This document shows positions 46,301 through 54,752 of a stretch of 64,000 bases of DNA, piece by piece (the stretch's first letter is position 1; each line of letters begins with the position of its first letter). A program made the position numbers and the translations under genes. The stretch comes from Enoplolaimus lenunculus (taxonomy: Eukaryota; Nematoda; Enoplea; Enoplida; Thoracostomopsidae). The notes under the pieces were generated by a model. It was not told where the DNA came from. It did no database searches and saw nothing but the letters and a program-made list of their open reading frames with translations. The DNA lies in assembly GCA_030248215.1 (NCBI GenBank), contig JASANG010002173.1, positions 62,001-126,000 of the forward strand, in the 5' to 3' direction.

Positions 46301-47623
46301 GGTGTTGAACAGCGAACGGCCATCGACAGTCCTCATGTGTCGTCGGAAAACAGTTCTCGTGTAAAGAAGCGGCGAAAGCGAAAGCGTCGCTCAAATGATG
46401 CTGGCAATGTATTTGATGCATTGCTGGGTTCAGTGGAATCGGTGTCTAATAACACTGGCCTGGAATCGCATGGCGAGGTTAATCATGAGGCGTGTTCGAT
46501 AGTCGAAATTGAGGTTGAAACTGCAGATAAGGATGTACATTCGTCGAAACTCCACACTTCATTTGAAGACGCAGTTCAAGGTCGTCATACAAGTTCAGTT
46601 GTAACACTGGTGGCTAATACAAATGCTGCAGACACAGATTCGAAAAATGAAACTAATGGTGCAATAAATTCAAATGCAGCATCATTTTCAACGGTTGCTC
46701 AACCATATTTTCAGTGTCATGTTTGTGATGTAAGATTCACAACACGAGCAAACCTTGGCGACCATTTGCGTCTGATCCACAACATTGAACCTCGCTTTTC
46801 CACCGATAGTTCTGACTCTAGCGAGCTTCAGACAGCTAATTCAAGCTCATTATTGAGCAAACATTCCACTTTGCCAAACAAGCGAAAAAAGTCGAACAGT
46901 AGTGATTTGCAATTGACCACTGGAGGCAATTCGTCAGGATCTCCTCAACCTCGAAAACGCGGACGACCAAAAGAAGATCCATCTCAGCGGGCTTGGCGAC
47001 GATATCTTAAATCGTTGGAAAAAGTGAGTGCAACTACTAACACAGCTACGACTTCAGTGGAATCTCAAAGTGATAATTTGGGCAATTATCAAACACAGGA
47101 AAGTAGCCAATCAGATCACGCAATGACTGGTAACAAACGAAGGAAAGCTTCGAAAATTGAACATTTGGCAAGTATTGAGGCGGAGTTAAATAGCCAAAAG
47201 AGAGGTTCGGAAGATGTTAACGTTTCAGTAGCATTTGAACAAACGGTAACTGGAGCACCGTCAAATTTCCCACTGGAACGGGATGCGAAAAATGATGATC
47301 AAACGGCAGCCGCTGACGGTATTGGTGCTCAACAGAACGGGTATAATAATGCATTGAGTGTTGACACATCATCTACGTTTACCTCGAGTATTCGCTGCAC
47401 TGAATGTCCTGTACCACAGCATATTCAAGCAGCGAGTTTAAATACTTTGAGCGGATCAAACTCTGTGTTGGCAAATATTATTACTCCTCTGTGCGGTGAT
47501 TCAAACGAACGCGGTGGAGAAAGGATCACAGGAGTTATCGATACAGTAGTGGCAGTTACGATGTGCTCTCAGTTTCCGACATCGAGTTATGTGGCCTCAA
47601 ATTCGAATAGTACTGAATTGTAA
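31344..47623 (+). CDS. SLX4: SLX4 structure-specific endonuclease scaffold (HIM-18 type)
   Basis: Exons (phase-matched unless noted): 31344-31410, 31779-31969, about 32313-32444 (joins inferred), 32685-32824, 33393-33785, 34158-34260, 34420-34494, 34735-35283, 35592-35798, 36465-36598, 36790-37265, 37870-39375, 39764-39960, 40395-40482, 40698-40805, 41165-41670, 41993-42080 (its join to the previous exon unresolved), 42746-42835, 43070-43168, 45683-47623. Domains: tandem UBZ4 fingers (CEICGAALNR..HISRC; CPLCTEPLN..HIKRC), BTB (VKAHRLIIETQCPEFWQL, then CCELLLKYFYT), SUMO-binding-like VECIDLTHD, SAP region (TPQPTYSTMPTPEL then NELNRFGLKPLARRKAVV, IYEETHP), and CCD (HELLRNLLLSDHDFYRRI, KPRVCSQEALVNFLD). 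SLX4 tethers SLX1 (CCD), MUS81 (SAP) and XPF in DNA repair and meiosis. It has about 1,716 residues before the last exon, near the human length of 1,834. Confidence 0.88.
32049..32270 (+). mobile_element. CCAGTTGGTAATAGG-family MITE in SLX4 intron
   Basis: GTATTCTTAAATATGTGTAG at the left and ATTGGTAACTAGTGATATGC with TTTGAGAATATAGGC at the right mirror each other and match the copy at 18.9 kb. It lies just before the second UBZ exon, and its right end is about 20 bases from candidate acceptor sites. Confidence 0.6.
36061..36384 (-). mobile_element. LINE 3'-end fragment (RNase H / Cys-His tail)
   Basis: The minus-strand translation includes DQCNLGGETPDDVAHLMTDC, then PAMQRSRHELLG. This resembles the C-terminal Cys-rich tail (C..CG..E...HL...CP) that follows reverse transcriptase or RNase H in non-LTR retrotransposons of the Jockey/R1 kind. 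Only the tail is present, antisense within an SLX4 intron between the two BTB exons. The first CxxC cysteine pair has lost one member (CNLGG). Confidence 0.55.
39600..39690 (+). repeat. tRNA-derived SINE-like sequence in SLX4 intron
   Basis: AAGGCAATGGTTACAGCAT (box-A-like) and GTCGGTTCAAATCC (box B) are followed by CACATCC and GCAAAAATTTTTGTGAGGG. This is the same order and tail as the copy at 31.0 kb. Confidence 0.55.
43827..44042 (+). mobile_element. TTAGGC-array MITE, subfamily A, in SLX4 intron
   Basis: AGGGGCGGAACGTTTTTCTG, a core with degenerate TTAGGC units, and ACTGTTCCGCCCCTG then TTTACATTGGCC. The left terminus is decayed. Confidence 0.7.
44344..44582. mobile_element. CAGGGTG-type hAT-like MITE in SLX4 intron
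   Basis: The left end TGTGTAACCGGATATCTGG and right end TACTATCCGTTTACATCCTG mirror each other. The flanking octamers GAAATAAG (44336-44343) and GAAATAAA (44583-44590) match at 7 of 8 positions. Confidence 0.8.
44880..45379 (+). mobile_element. Two TTAA/tRNA-like elements in SLX4 intron
   Basis: One copy lies at about 44880-45077 and a second at about 45078-45379. Each has ACTGTACGCAGTGTTTAA, then an AGCTC(C/G)TATAGCT box A, ACTGGGG(A/T)TCGAATC box B, and an end like GAGAAAGGGT. The second starts GGGTTAATTGAAAATTCTC. Confidence 0.65.
45391..45643. mobile_element. Palindromic GAGTC element with internal tandem array
   Basis: Between CACAAACTGAGTC and GGTTTGTGTAG lie six copies of an approximately 20-bp unit GGGGTCGAATTTGACTC. 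The right end CCACCATTTTTTGCAGG is only about 40 bases before the start of the last SLX4 exon, so the element may supply part of that intron's 3' region. Confidence 0.75.
45683..47623 (+). CDS. Large last exon: acidic, NLS, C2H2 finger, AT-hook (SLX4 tail or separate gene)
   Basis: The 1,941-base open exon has a good acceptor (TTTTAACCTTCAG) and phase 0, matching the donor at 43168/43169 after FLDQN. Its 646 residues begin ASINCKLNFANKL and MMVNCETCAYYRSELKRF, followed by a Ser/Asp/Glu-rich stretch and a basic KKRRKRKRRSND nuclear signal at about 46.37 kb. Then come one C2H2 finger (FQCHVCDVRFTTRANLGDHL, then HN, about 46.71 kb), an AT-hook PRKRGRPK (about 46.95 kb) and a low-complexity tail. 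These point to a nuclear DNA- or chromatin-binding role. SLX4 proteins normally end at the CCD, so this is either a lineage-specific fusion or an independent gene starting at the MMVN methionines (45725). A further 5' exon upstream is possible. Confidence 0.65.
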   Translation, partial: ASINCKLNFANKLYMMVNCETCAYYRSELKRFRKYFNCWYAAVIENVDENAGTGSDHFASVDQDIDAFDSEHTVDREGYETNTTDDIIGNKGSDHHSEDLISGEGICDGDGIDSADDTLAENANESRSSSEFHGYSSVSEPEDGDIEEEKPEKLCTGSSSIMIDPPGRGNNDRGCTETDKGPIGDNVDQSDALEPDENVNSRLFANGVEQRTAIDSPHVSSENSSRVKKRRKRKRRSNDAGNVFDALLGSVESVSNNTGLESHGEVNHEACSIVEIEVETADKDVHSSKLHTSFEDAVQGRHTSSVVTLVANTNAADTDSKNETNGAINSNAASFSTVAQPYFQCHVCDVRFTTRANLGDHLRLIHNIEPRFSTDSSDSSELQTANSSSLLSKHSTLPNKRKKSNSSDLQLTTGGNSSGSPQPRKRGRPKEDPSQRAWRRYLKSLEKVSATTNTATTSVESQSDNLGNYQTQESSQSDHAMTGNKRRKASKIEHLASIEAELNSQKRGSEDVNVSVAFEQTVTGAPSNFPLERDAKNDDQTAAADGIGAQQNGYNNALSVDTSSTFTSSIRCTECPVPQHIQAASLNTLSGSNSVLANIITPLCGDSNERGGERITGVIDTVVAVTMCSQFPTSSYVASNSNSTEL

Positions 47624-47825
47624 CAAGGTGTATTATATATTTGAAGATGTTTACTTTTGTAAGTATTTTACTTATTGGAATTTAAGTTAATTTTTTATAA
47701 CAATTGACAGTAGGTGATCTGCTATGCCAGAGACGTTTTTGTGATTTTGTCTGTCATTGTAGTATAATTCTACATTTCGAGCTCTTAAAATATGCTATTT
47801 TCCGAAGCCATAAATTAGACGCGCA

Positions 47826-48012
47826 CACTGCAAAAACACTGCAAAAATGTGAGTCAAATTGACTTTTCTGAAATAGGCTTTTCCTGACTACACAAGCTGA
47901 GTAAAAATTCGACTCCGCCAGAGTCAAATTGAGTAGAATTTTTACTCAGTTTGTGTAGTGAGGACAAGCCTATTTCGGAGAGAGTCAATTTGACTCACCA
48001 TTTTTTGCAGTG
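47826..48012. mobile_element. Palindromic GAGTC element
   Basis: It starts CACTGCAAAAA (duplicated) and GTGAGTCAAATTGACTT, and ends AATTTGACTCACC then TTTTTTGCAGTG before TA. It lies just downstream of the SLX4 gene. Confidence 0.8.
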
Positions 48013-48164
48013 TAGTAAAGTGTCATGTAGCTGAGTTGCGCATAACGGTTGCTGTTGTGTATATTTTAGCGAAAATTTGAATTGTCACTATGTTATATTG
48101 TGATTTGTTTTTCTCGTTTAACGTTTGGTTTTATCGGGTTTACGCCAGAGTTAATTCTTAAAGT

Positions 48165-48290
48165 GCGTACAAGTGTATAGACCGTTCGCGTATGCGCAGT
48201 AAAATTTTCACAAGATTTGAAAACACGTCTGACTCCAGCGTCAAGCTTCTATAGCTAAGTGGTGATGTTAAACCTATGCCGTTGTTAAAT
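48165..48290 (+). repeat. Fragment of TTAA/tRNA-like element
   Basis: CGTATGCGCAGTAAAATTTTC, GCGTCAAGCTTCTATAGCT and AAGTGGTGATG match the tRNA-like half of the copies near 45 and 53.4 kb. Box B is decayed. Confidence 0.45.
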
Positions 48291-48485
48291 CGGTTTTTGC
48301 AATTTCACATTGTTCAACAGGAGTTGATGTGCGTTTCGAGTCTATTCTATTTGTGTTACACCTAACCTCATTCCCTATTTGTCATTCTGGTCAAGTAAAC
48401 AGAGTATTTTTGTAAAACGGTTTCAAGGTTTATACTTTATGGTCATGCAATATGTTAACGCGAAAAAATAGCTCACCGAATTTTG

Positions 48486-48631
48486 GGCCCATGTAAAGAA
48501 AGATCAGGGGCGGAACGATTTTCTGTGGGACTGCAATAGAGTAAGCTTAAGCTTTAGACTAATTTTTTGCTTAGGCTTAGGCTTAGAAATATGCGTATAA
48601 TACTGTTCCGCCCCTGTTCTTTACATTGGCC
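48486..48631 (+). mobile_element. TTAGGC-array MITE, subfamily A, intact with perfect 8-bp duplication
   Basis: GGCCCATGTAAAG at the left and CTTTACATTGGCC at the right are inverted repeats, and GAATTTTG is duplicated exactly (48478-48485 and 48632-48639). Inside are GGGGCGGAACG, TGTGGGACTGCAATAGAG, a short TTAGGC array and CTGTTCCGCCCCTG. At 146 bp this is the cleanest copy and defines the family. Confidence 0.93.
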
Positions 48632-49079
48632 GAATTTTGCATGATAGCTTTCCGGCGTAATTCATAGATGACATTTTTTGTTTAACAGTTGTTCTCGTCA
48701 AAATGAAGTATTGATACCTTTGAAATAAAGCGTTTACTCTACATAATTTTAATGATTCCAAGAGCAGAAGGTCAAATCTGAAATCCTAAAGAAAGTCTTG
48801 AGATTTTTGATGTAACTTTTGGGTACTTATTAGAACACCAACGCTGTTGAAAAAAGTTTGTATTATTTTATTATTAGGTATAGGTATATCATTTTGCAAA
48901 TTACGGATGGACGGTTTAATTTAAGCTTCGCACCGCAGTGCAGCTAGAGGTGAAAAATATTGGAGGACAAATTCTGTCGGTGACGCACAATATTCTAGTG
49001 AGAAAATGTGAACAATCACCTCTTAATACCTAAATTCATTTTTTTGAGACAATGTTCGGTTTGTGCATTTAGTGGTGAA

Positions 49080-50178
49080 CAGGGTGCAACCGGAATTCCG
49101 GTTCCGGTAGGGTAATCCGGTATTTTTCACTATTCGGTTCCGGTAAGAAATCTGGTATTTTTTCACCAGAATTTTCCGGTATTTTCGGTATTGAAAATTT
49201 TTCTCTCATTCGAAAATTTAAGAAAAATTGGCATATTATTCTAACTTATTTATCTAAAATTGTTTGAGCGTGTTGCGGGGTTTACGTTATAACCGGGGCA
49301 GGCGGGACACGGTTTGTCCCATGTTGATTCGACATCAACGTTAAAATTTGGGCTCTTATATCGGGTCGACAGACAAAACTCGAATGTCATATGACATTAG
49401 CTTACAAACCACCGCTCTCAAATGATCAATGTGTACAAGGGACGGTATGTCACGTGATACTGTAGGACATTTATGCGAATATCATATGATATTCCAAAAT
49501 TATAACGAATATCATATGATATTCAGCGGGACAGTGTAATTATCGGGTGCTAATAAATTAATGGAAAGTCGGACTTCAGAGGCACAGCTGTGCTTAAAAT
49601 ACCAAATACACGTCTGCAAATTCATTTCCGGCACAAAACCGCTTAGAAAAACAGTGTAATAATTCAAAAATTCAAATTTCAAATTCTAGTATCATATGAT
49701 ATTCAACAGGACAATTTGGGTATGTTACCTCAAGTATGCAGGCATTTGAAAATATGTCATATGATATTCGCAGACAATACCTCAATATCATATGATATTG
49801 AAGAACAAAAACTGATCCACACATGATAATAGCAGACAAATACGATTTTTTGAATACGATATGGGGTTTATAAGCAGACAAAATGTTACCCAATACTCTA
49901 ATAGGGACAAAACGTGTCCCAAACTGCCCCAGTTATAACGTGAACCCCGCATGTATTACCAAAATTTTCAATTTGCGCCAACTCCATAATTTATAGTATG
50001 TTTCCACCTACAGTATTTGTTTCAAAATCTTGGCTTTCTAAATAGTGTGTTTACAGCATTAAAAAGCGATAAAATAGCGCTTAAAATGAATTTTTCGGTA
50101 ACAAATATTTTTTATTTTCCGGTTCCGGCCTTTTTTAACTTTCCGGTTCCGGTATTTTATAATTCCGGTTGCACCCTG
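49080..50178. mobile_element. CAGGGTG-ended hAT-like element, 1.1 kb, with perfect 8-bp duplication
   Basis: It begins CAGGGTGCAACCGGAATTCC and ends AATTCCGGTTGCACCCTG. GTGGTGAA is duplicated exactly on both sides (49072-49079 and 50179-50186). There is no transposase, so it is non-autonomous. A second element (49276-49949) is nested inside. Confidence 0.92.
49276..49949. mobile_element. Nested inverted-repeat element with ATCATATGAT repeats
   Basis: The left end GCGGGGTTTACGTTATAACC then GGGGCAG is mirrored at the right by CTGCCCC then AGTTATAACGTGAACCCCGC. GGGACA(C/A)GGTTTGTCCC-type sequence follows inward. The interior has at least six palindromes of the form AATATCATATGATATT. The family is not recognised. 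Confidence 0.8.
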
Positions 50179-50243
50179 GTGGTGAATGAACTACTTGTGT
50201 AGAATAAGCAGTTTTTTCACAGAAATAATTAATTTTTAATAAT

Positions 50244-50429
50244 CAGGGTGTAAAACGAGATATCCGTTTCCGGTAACAAATCGGTGTCCGTTTCCGTTAT
50301 AGAAAACTAATTATATTTTCGCTCATAATTAAGTTATAAATTAGTTACATATCGCAATTTGTCATTACAGATATGCTGCAATTGTTTGAAACGGAGTGAA
50401 TACGAAATTCATCCAGTCGTACAAGTTTC
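50244..50429. mobile_element. Truncated CAGGGTG hAT-like element
   Basis: CAGGGTGTAAAACGAGATATC and CGGTGTCCGTTTCCGTTAT match the family. The right part is interrupted by the MITE that begins at 50430. Confidence 0.6.
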
Positions 50430-50573
50430 GGCCAATGTAAAGAACAGGGACGGAACAATATTACACTTATTCCTAAGTCTAGGCCGAAGCCAAGCAAAAA
50501 ATAGTCTAAAGCTTAAGCTTACTCGGTTGCAGTCCCACAGAAAAACGTTCCGCCCTTGATCTTTACATGGGTC
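50430..50573 (-). mobile_element. TTAGGC-array MITE, subfamily A
   Basis: GGCCAATGTAAAGAACAGGG at the left and CGCCCTTGATCTTTACATGGG at the right, with CCTAAG units and CAGTCCCACAGAAAAACG inside. The flanks CAAGTTTC and TAAGTTCC match at 6 of 8 positions. Confidence 0.78.
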
Positions 50574-50803
50574 TAAGTTCCGATGCATCCGTCATTTAAG
50601 TCAACGCTTTTAGGTAGCATTTGTCAAAACGCTACTTTAGCAGAAGTAAGTATAATGCGTTTTTCAAACGTGTTTTGAATTTGTGAGTTGTGACACGAAT
50701 CAAAACAAATAAGGCACATGATATCTAAAGGTTTGCGGCAGCCAGGAATTTAATTAAGTCAGATATATACTTTTTATAAAAAGAAAATGCAAACTCAAAT
50801 CAT

Positions 50804-50809
50804 TTTATT
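50804..50809 (-). promoter_or_regulatory. Polyadenylation signal AATAAA (minus strand)
   Basis: On the minus strand a canonical AATAAA begins 10 bases beyond the stop of the two-exon secreted gene, supporting its 3' end. Confidence 0.45.
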
Positions 50810-50818
50810 TTCAATTGC

Positions 50819-52113
50819 TCAACACTGAATATCTCGTAGGTAACCAGCTTGTTGAGCTAAACACGACGCAAGCCGCGAGCGCCCATCTGCAGACCTGGTC
50901 GGCAAATTATCCGCTGTGCATCGTAAAACATCAATTTCTTTTCTGTCTGCGAGCACTTTTACTTGACACAAATCGCACTTCGACTCGATTAATTCTCGTA
51001 GTTTGAGGCAACTGGCACGTTTGGCGTTAAGTATTCTTGCGTTTCGATCGGCTCGTGCCCGTCCTGAAGCACCAGTTGAACTACCGCATTCTAAGCCCCA
51101 GCGGTTTTCAGGGGAACCGCCTTTGCTTCTGCCCGATAGTCCGCGACCTGTTGGACGGTTACGGGACCACATTTGGCGAGCTTGCGCATCATTCAAAGTA
51201 TGCTGATATGCGCAACCGGTTTTAGCGTCAATTTTCAAGCGAAACACAACGTTGTTGCAATCTTGTAGTTCACGTTTGACCGTATCCGGCCGAACCAGCG
51301 ACGTTTTGTCGTTGTTCAGATTGTTTATCAAACAACCTATAATGAAAATATATTTATAAAATTAAATATTAATTTATTAATTGGACATTTTGCAGTAAAA
51401 TTATAAACGTTCCAAAAACGAAAGTAAATAACAATGTTCACTGCTATAAAACTGTTAAATGTTAAAAATGAAAAACTCTATTTACTCCGTAAATGAGAAA
51501 CTGACTAGTGTAATTGTAGGGGACAATCGGTGTGCCGGACCTCAAATTCGACTCCGCCAAAGTCAAATTCGACTACTCACTGAGCGACTCGGGTGTGTCG
51601 AAATTTAACTCTGGCGGTGTCGAATTTGACTCAGTTTGTGCATTCCGAAAAAGTCTCGGAGAGGGTCAATTTGCTTCACCATTTTTTGCAGTGTACGATT
51701 TGTTCAACAGTCTGACTTGCGAATTAAAACCCAATATTGCGCAGGCGAAAACACTGTCACCCAGCCTTAAAACACAAATACTCACTTGGGTCATCTTCAC
51801 TCGCGATGGTTGTGCCTGGCTTTGGTTTTGATCGTTTTCGTATTTTTGTTGACGTTGTATCGTACAAGCCTTCGGTTAAATATCGGATTGTGTATTTTTC
51901 GCTATTTCTTCCAATTCCACCTAGTGTATTTACCAATCCCAGTATTCCAGTCAGTATGTTACCGCCGCTACTACCGGATGCTCCTCCGGCGCCTGCGGTG
52001 CCACTGGTACCTTGGCCAATTCCAAGTTGTGGTTGTACAGTGAATACTGCAACGAGCAAAGTGAAAACGCTAAAGCTTGAAAGTCGTTTATTAATTAATA
52101 TATTAAGCTCCAT
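50819..52113 (-). CDS. Secreted Gly/Ser-rich, basic Cys-containing protein
   Basis: Exon 1 runs 52113 to 51786 and exon 2 runs 51336 to 50819, with a GTGAGT donor, an ATTATAG acceptor and matching phase (1), giving 281 residues. The N-terminus MELNILINKRLSS followed by VFTLLVAVFTVQ is a signal peptide. Next comes a Gly/Ser/Ala/Thr stretch (GTSGTAGAGGASGSSGG), a GILGLVNTLGGIG segment, and a hydrophilic, Arg-rich second half. That half has about nine cysteines, including CDLCQVK and CTADNL, and ends QAGYLRDIQC. No known domain is recognised. Composition and secretion resemble the Gly-rich ShKT gene at 17.4 kb, though the cysteine half is different. Its intron contains a GAGTC palindromic element (51530-51693). 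Confidence 0.7.
51530..51693. mobile_element. Palindromic GAGTC element (left end lost)
   Basis: CAAATTCGACTCCGCC, CGAATTTGACTCAGTTTGTG and ACCATTTTTTGCAGTG before TA identify it. It lies in the intron of the minus-strand secreted gene. Confidence 0.65.
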
Positions 52114-52226
52114 ATTTCGATAATTTCGACTAAATACTAAACAGTTTGATGTTCGAAAATTCGTCTATTAATAGATTGCACACAATATATATGAGTGGAA
52201 CAATTTTTAAACTTCCTATCTTTTTG

Positions 52227-52375
52227 GGCCAATGTAAACAGCAGGGGCGAAACAGTATTATAAGCATATTCCCAAGCCTAAGCCTAAACCTAAGCCTAAA
52301 ACCTAAGCGTAAGAATGAGCATATTCCTAAGCCTAAGCCTAAGCCAAGCAAAAAATGAGTCTCTGACGCAGTCAT
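52227..52375 (-). mobile_element. TTAGGC-array MITE, subfamily A, truncated at right
   Basis: GGCCAATGTAAACAGCAGGGG then about ten CCTAAG-type units in two blocks around GCGTAAGAATGAGCATATTC. It stops after AGCCAAGCAAAAAATGAGTC. A further run of CCTAAA/CCTAAG units lies at about 52480-52570. Confidence 0.75.
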
Positions 52376-52989
52376 AGTTATTTCACAAACTGGAGGTTAA
52401 AGTGAACCCAAAATTTGTGAGTATACATATAACCTGACGAATATTTAGGCCTAAAGATCATAGACCTGCTTACTAAAAGCATACACGTTTAAACCTAAGC
52501 CTAAACCTAAACCTAAACTAAGTTTAAGCTTAAACATGGGTGTCATCTTTAAACCTAAGCCTAAGGTTCGAAGTCTCTAAATGTCCCAGTCTCTTTGTTC
52601 AGTGGAGAGGCCGTATTTGTTATCAGGGTCAATATTTATGCCACAACAAATCGCTTGTTCATACTGACGTTTTCAGGTTCCAAAATTGCCAGCTTCATAC
52701 TATGCAACAATTTCGTAAAATATCTTTCAACAATAAAAATGGCATCTTTACTTTCCCCATATTTACGCTCAGGCTTGGGGAAATGCTTTCAATAAGCTTA
52801 ACTATGCCTAAACCCAAACAAGTCTAAGCCTTTGCGTAAAGTAAGTCGTTATTATATATTAAGTTTTTTTCGTAAGCCTCGTGGGAGCATGTACAAGAGC
52901 CAAGATTGCATCTACAGCTGTAAATTTCAAACGTAAAAACTAAAACGGGCATTTTGGTCCACGCCTCCTATCTTTATGTATTTATTTTA

Positions 52990-53165
52990 CGGCCTGTAAG
53001 GGTGGCAGTATACGTGACGTGAGTCGCCATCCGTCACCAGACGGTATACGTGAGTAATTCACGAATGATACCGCATGGTGACGTACGGCGACGGACGGCG
53101 CTGTACGTCAAACGTATCTCGACGGACGGTGCCGGACAGTGACGGACGTTGCCGGACGTCATCAA
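52990..53165. repeat. GACGGAC-rich repeat
   Basis: G/C-rich text with repeated GACGGACG(G/T) and GCCGGAC units, preceded by AAGGGTGGCAGTATACGTGACG. The same combination recurs at 63.4-63.5 kb, and a short version lies near 16.56-16.62 kb. It stands out from the A/T-rich surroundings. Confidence 0.6.
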
Positions 53166-53308
53166 AAGTATAGCTCCACTCTAACAATTTTTGAGCAGTG
53201 TCATTTGAACCTAAACGCAGCAACTTTCTATCTTATAAACATTAACACGTTTCAGCGGTAGCACCTCCGCCGTTGGAAGGGTATGTCTAGACACAAATAT
53301 TTACACAT

Positions 53309-53580
53309 TATCCCTTTCTCACATGAATACTTTCTATTTCCCCTGAGACCTACTTTTATGCTAGGATTCGAACTCCAGTGACTGGAGTGGGAGGCGTTTA
53401 CCATTACCACTCAGCTATAGAAGCTTGACGCTTGAGCCCAATGGGGCTCTCACGTTTTGTGGTGATTTAGTACTATGTATACGTGTTGCAATTGTTAAAC
53501 ACGGTGCGATATATATACTATTTAACGTATATACACTGCGCTAAGTTGCCTATAGGCAACTCAATGTGAGAAGGGGTTAA
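53309..53580 (-). mobile_element. TTAA-flanked element with tRNA-like core (best copy)
   Basis: TTATCCCTTTCTCACATGAA at the left and GTGAGAAGGGGTTAA at the right are inverted repeats. On the minus strand the core reads AGCTTCTATAGCTGAGTGGT (box A) and ACTGGAGTTCGAATCCTAGC (box B), a good tRNA-like polymerase III promoter. Confidence 0.72.
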
Positions 53581-53834
53581 GATCACTTCTACAGTGGTAC
53601 ATTTTCTACCCACAGTTTTCGAAATTTTCAGATTTTGATATAATTTAGGCATAGTATTTAATGCTCAAGGATCAGAGGTTTGAACTTTAGGCTTAAACCC
53701 AAACCTTGTGGCAATGTACAAAAGCCAGAATTGATCGTGCGTTACATTTCACCAAATGATGCAGTTACTACAAATATTGAATAGTGTTTTTGTAAAAATG
53801 ATGCACGTAAACCTTTGTTCATTTGAGTATTAAA

Positions 53835-54030
53835 TCCTCCTAGACACAGGGCCAGAGCTGCCACCCCCCACAAGCCCCATTTAGGAGGCTTCACTCCAAA
53901 AGGGGCCCTCACCCTAACCGATTGAAACAAAAGCCGCCGAAGCCTAAAATGCGTCAGGCTTCTCGCTCGCGTGTTTGGGGCCCCCTCCCTGGAGTTTATA
54001 AGGAACCCCCAACCCTGTCTACTTCGGCAT
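53835..54030. repeat. Dispersed repeat, copy 1
   Basis: AAAAGGGGCC, AACCGATTGAAACAAAAGC, GAAGCCTAAAATGCGTC and GGCTTCTCGCTCGC are shared with the copy at about 62600-62775. Neither ends in clear inverted repeats. Confidence 0.6.
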
Positions 54031-54752
54031 TGCCTAAACTAACCTTATTCGTTCATATCACGGCCTATATCATAAACAATTTGGTAGTACTGATTATAAT
54101 GTCGTCAGACTTGAATTTTATTATAAAACTAAACAATTCTAGAAATCTTACAACATAAATGTTTGGTAGATTTAACTTGAATTAACCAGTCAACGCTGTT
54201 TGTCAGTTTCTTAATACACCCACGTCATTTTACGAACGAATATCGTTTTTGTAGGCGTTCAATGCCATTGAAGACGCGTGTCGTCCGTGCGAATATTAAA
54301 AAATAAAAGTTTATTTTTAAATTTTTACAACCAAAATATTTCTTATATTTGAAAAAGTAGTAACACATTTTAAACGTTAAACTAAATTAGCGAAAAGTTG
54401 GTGTTGCAACAAAAAAATCCAAAAATTACTCAAAATGTCATGAGAAGAGACATTCTTTGGAAAAACAGATTTAATATTTTTTGATGAACGTTTAAAAAGG
54501 TTTACCAGCACGGTTGTTATTGCCTAATACAGGCATAACAACTGGAAAAGGGGCTCTGGGTGGTACGACACTTCCACTTTTTGGGCAGAATAGTCCAACA
54601 GGTACATGGACGCTCTTTTTTGGGGTTGAAAAGCATTAACAACTTTAAATTTGGTGTTGTTCCAACGAAATTATTGAAATTTATTAAATTTAGCGTTTAA
54701 TACAAATGTGGTGCTAAGTATACGACACTAAAATTTAGCAATAGCAATGGCC

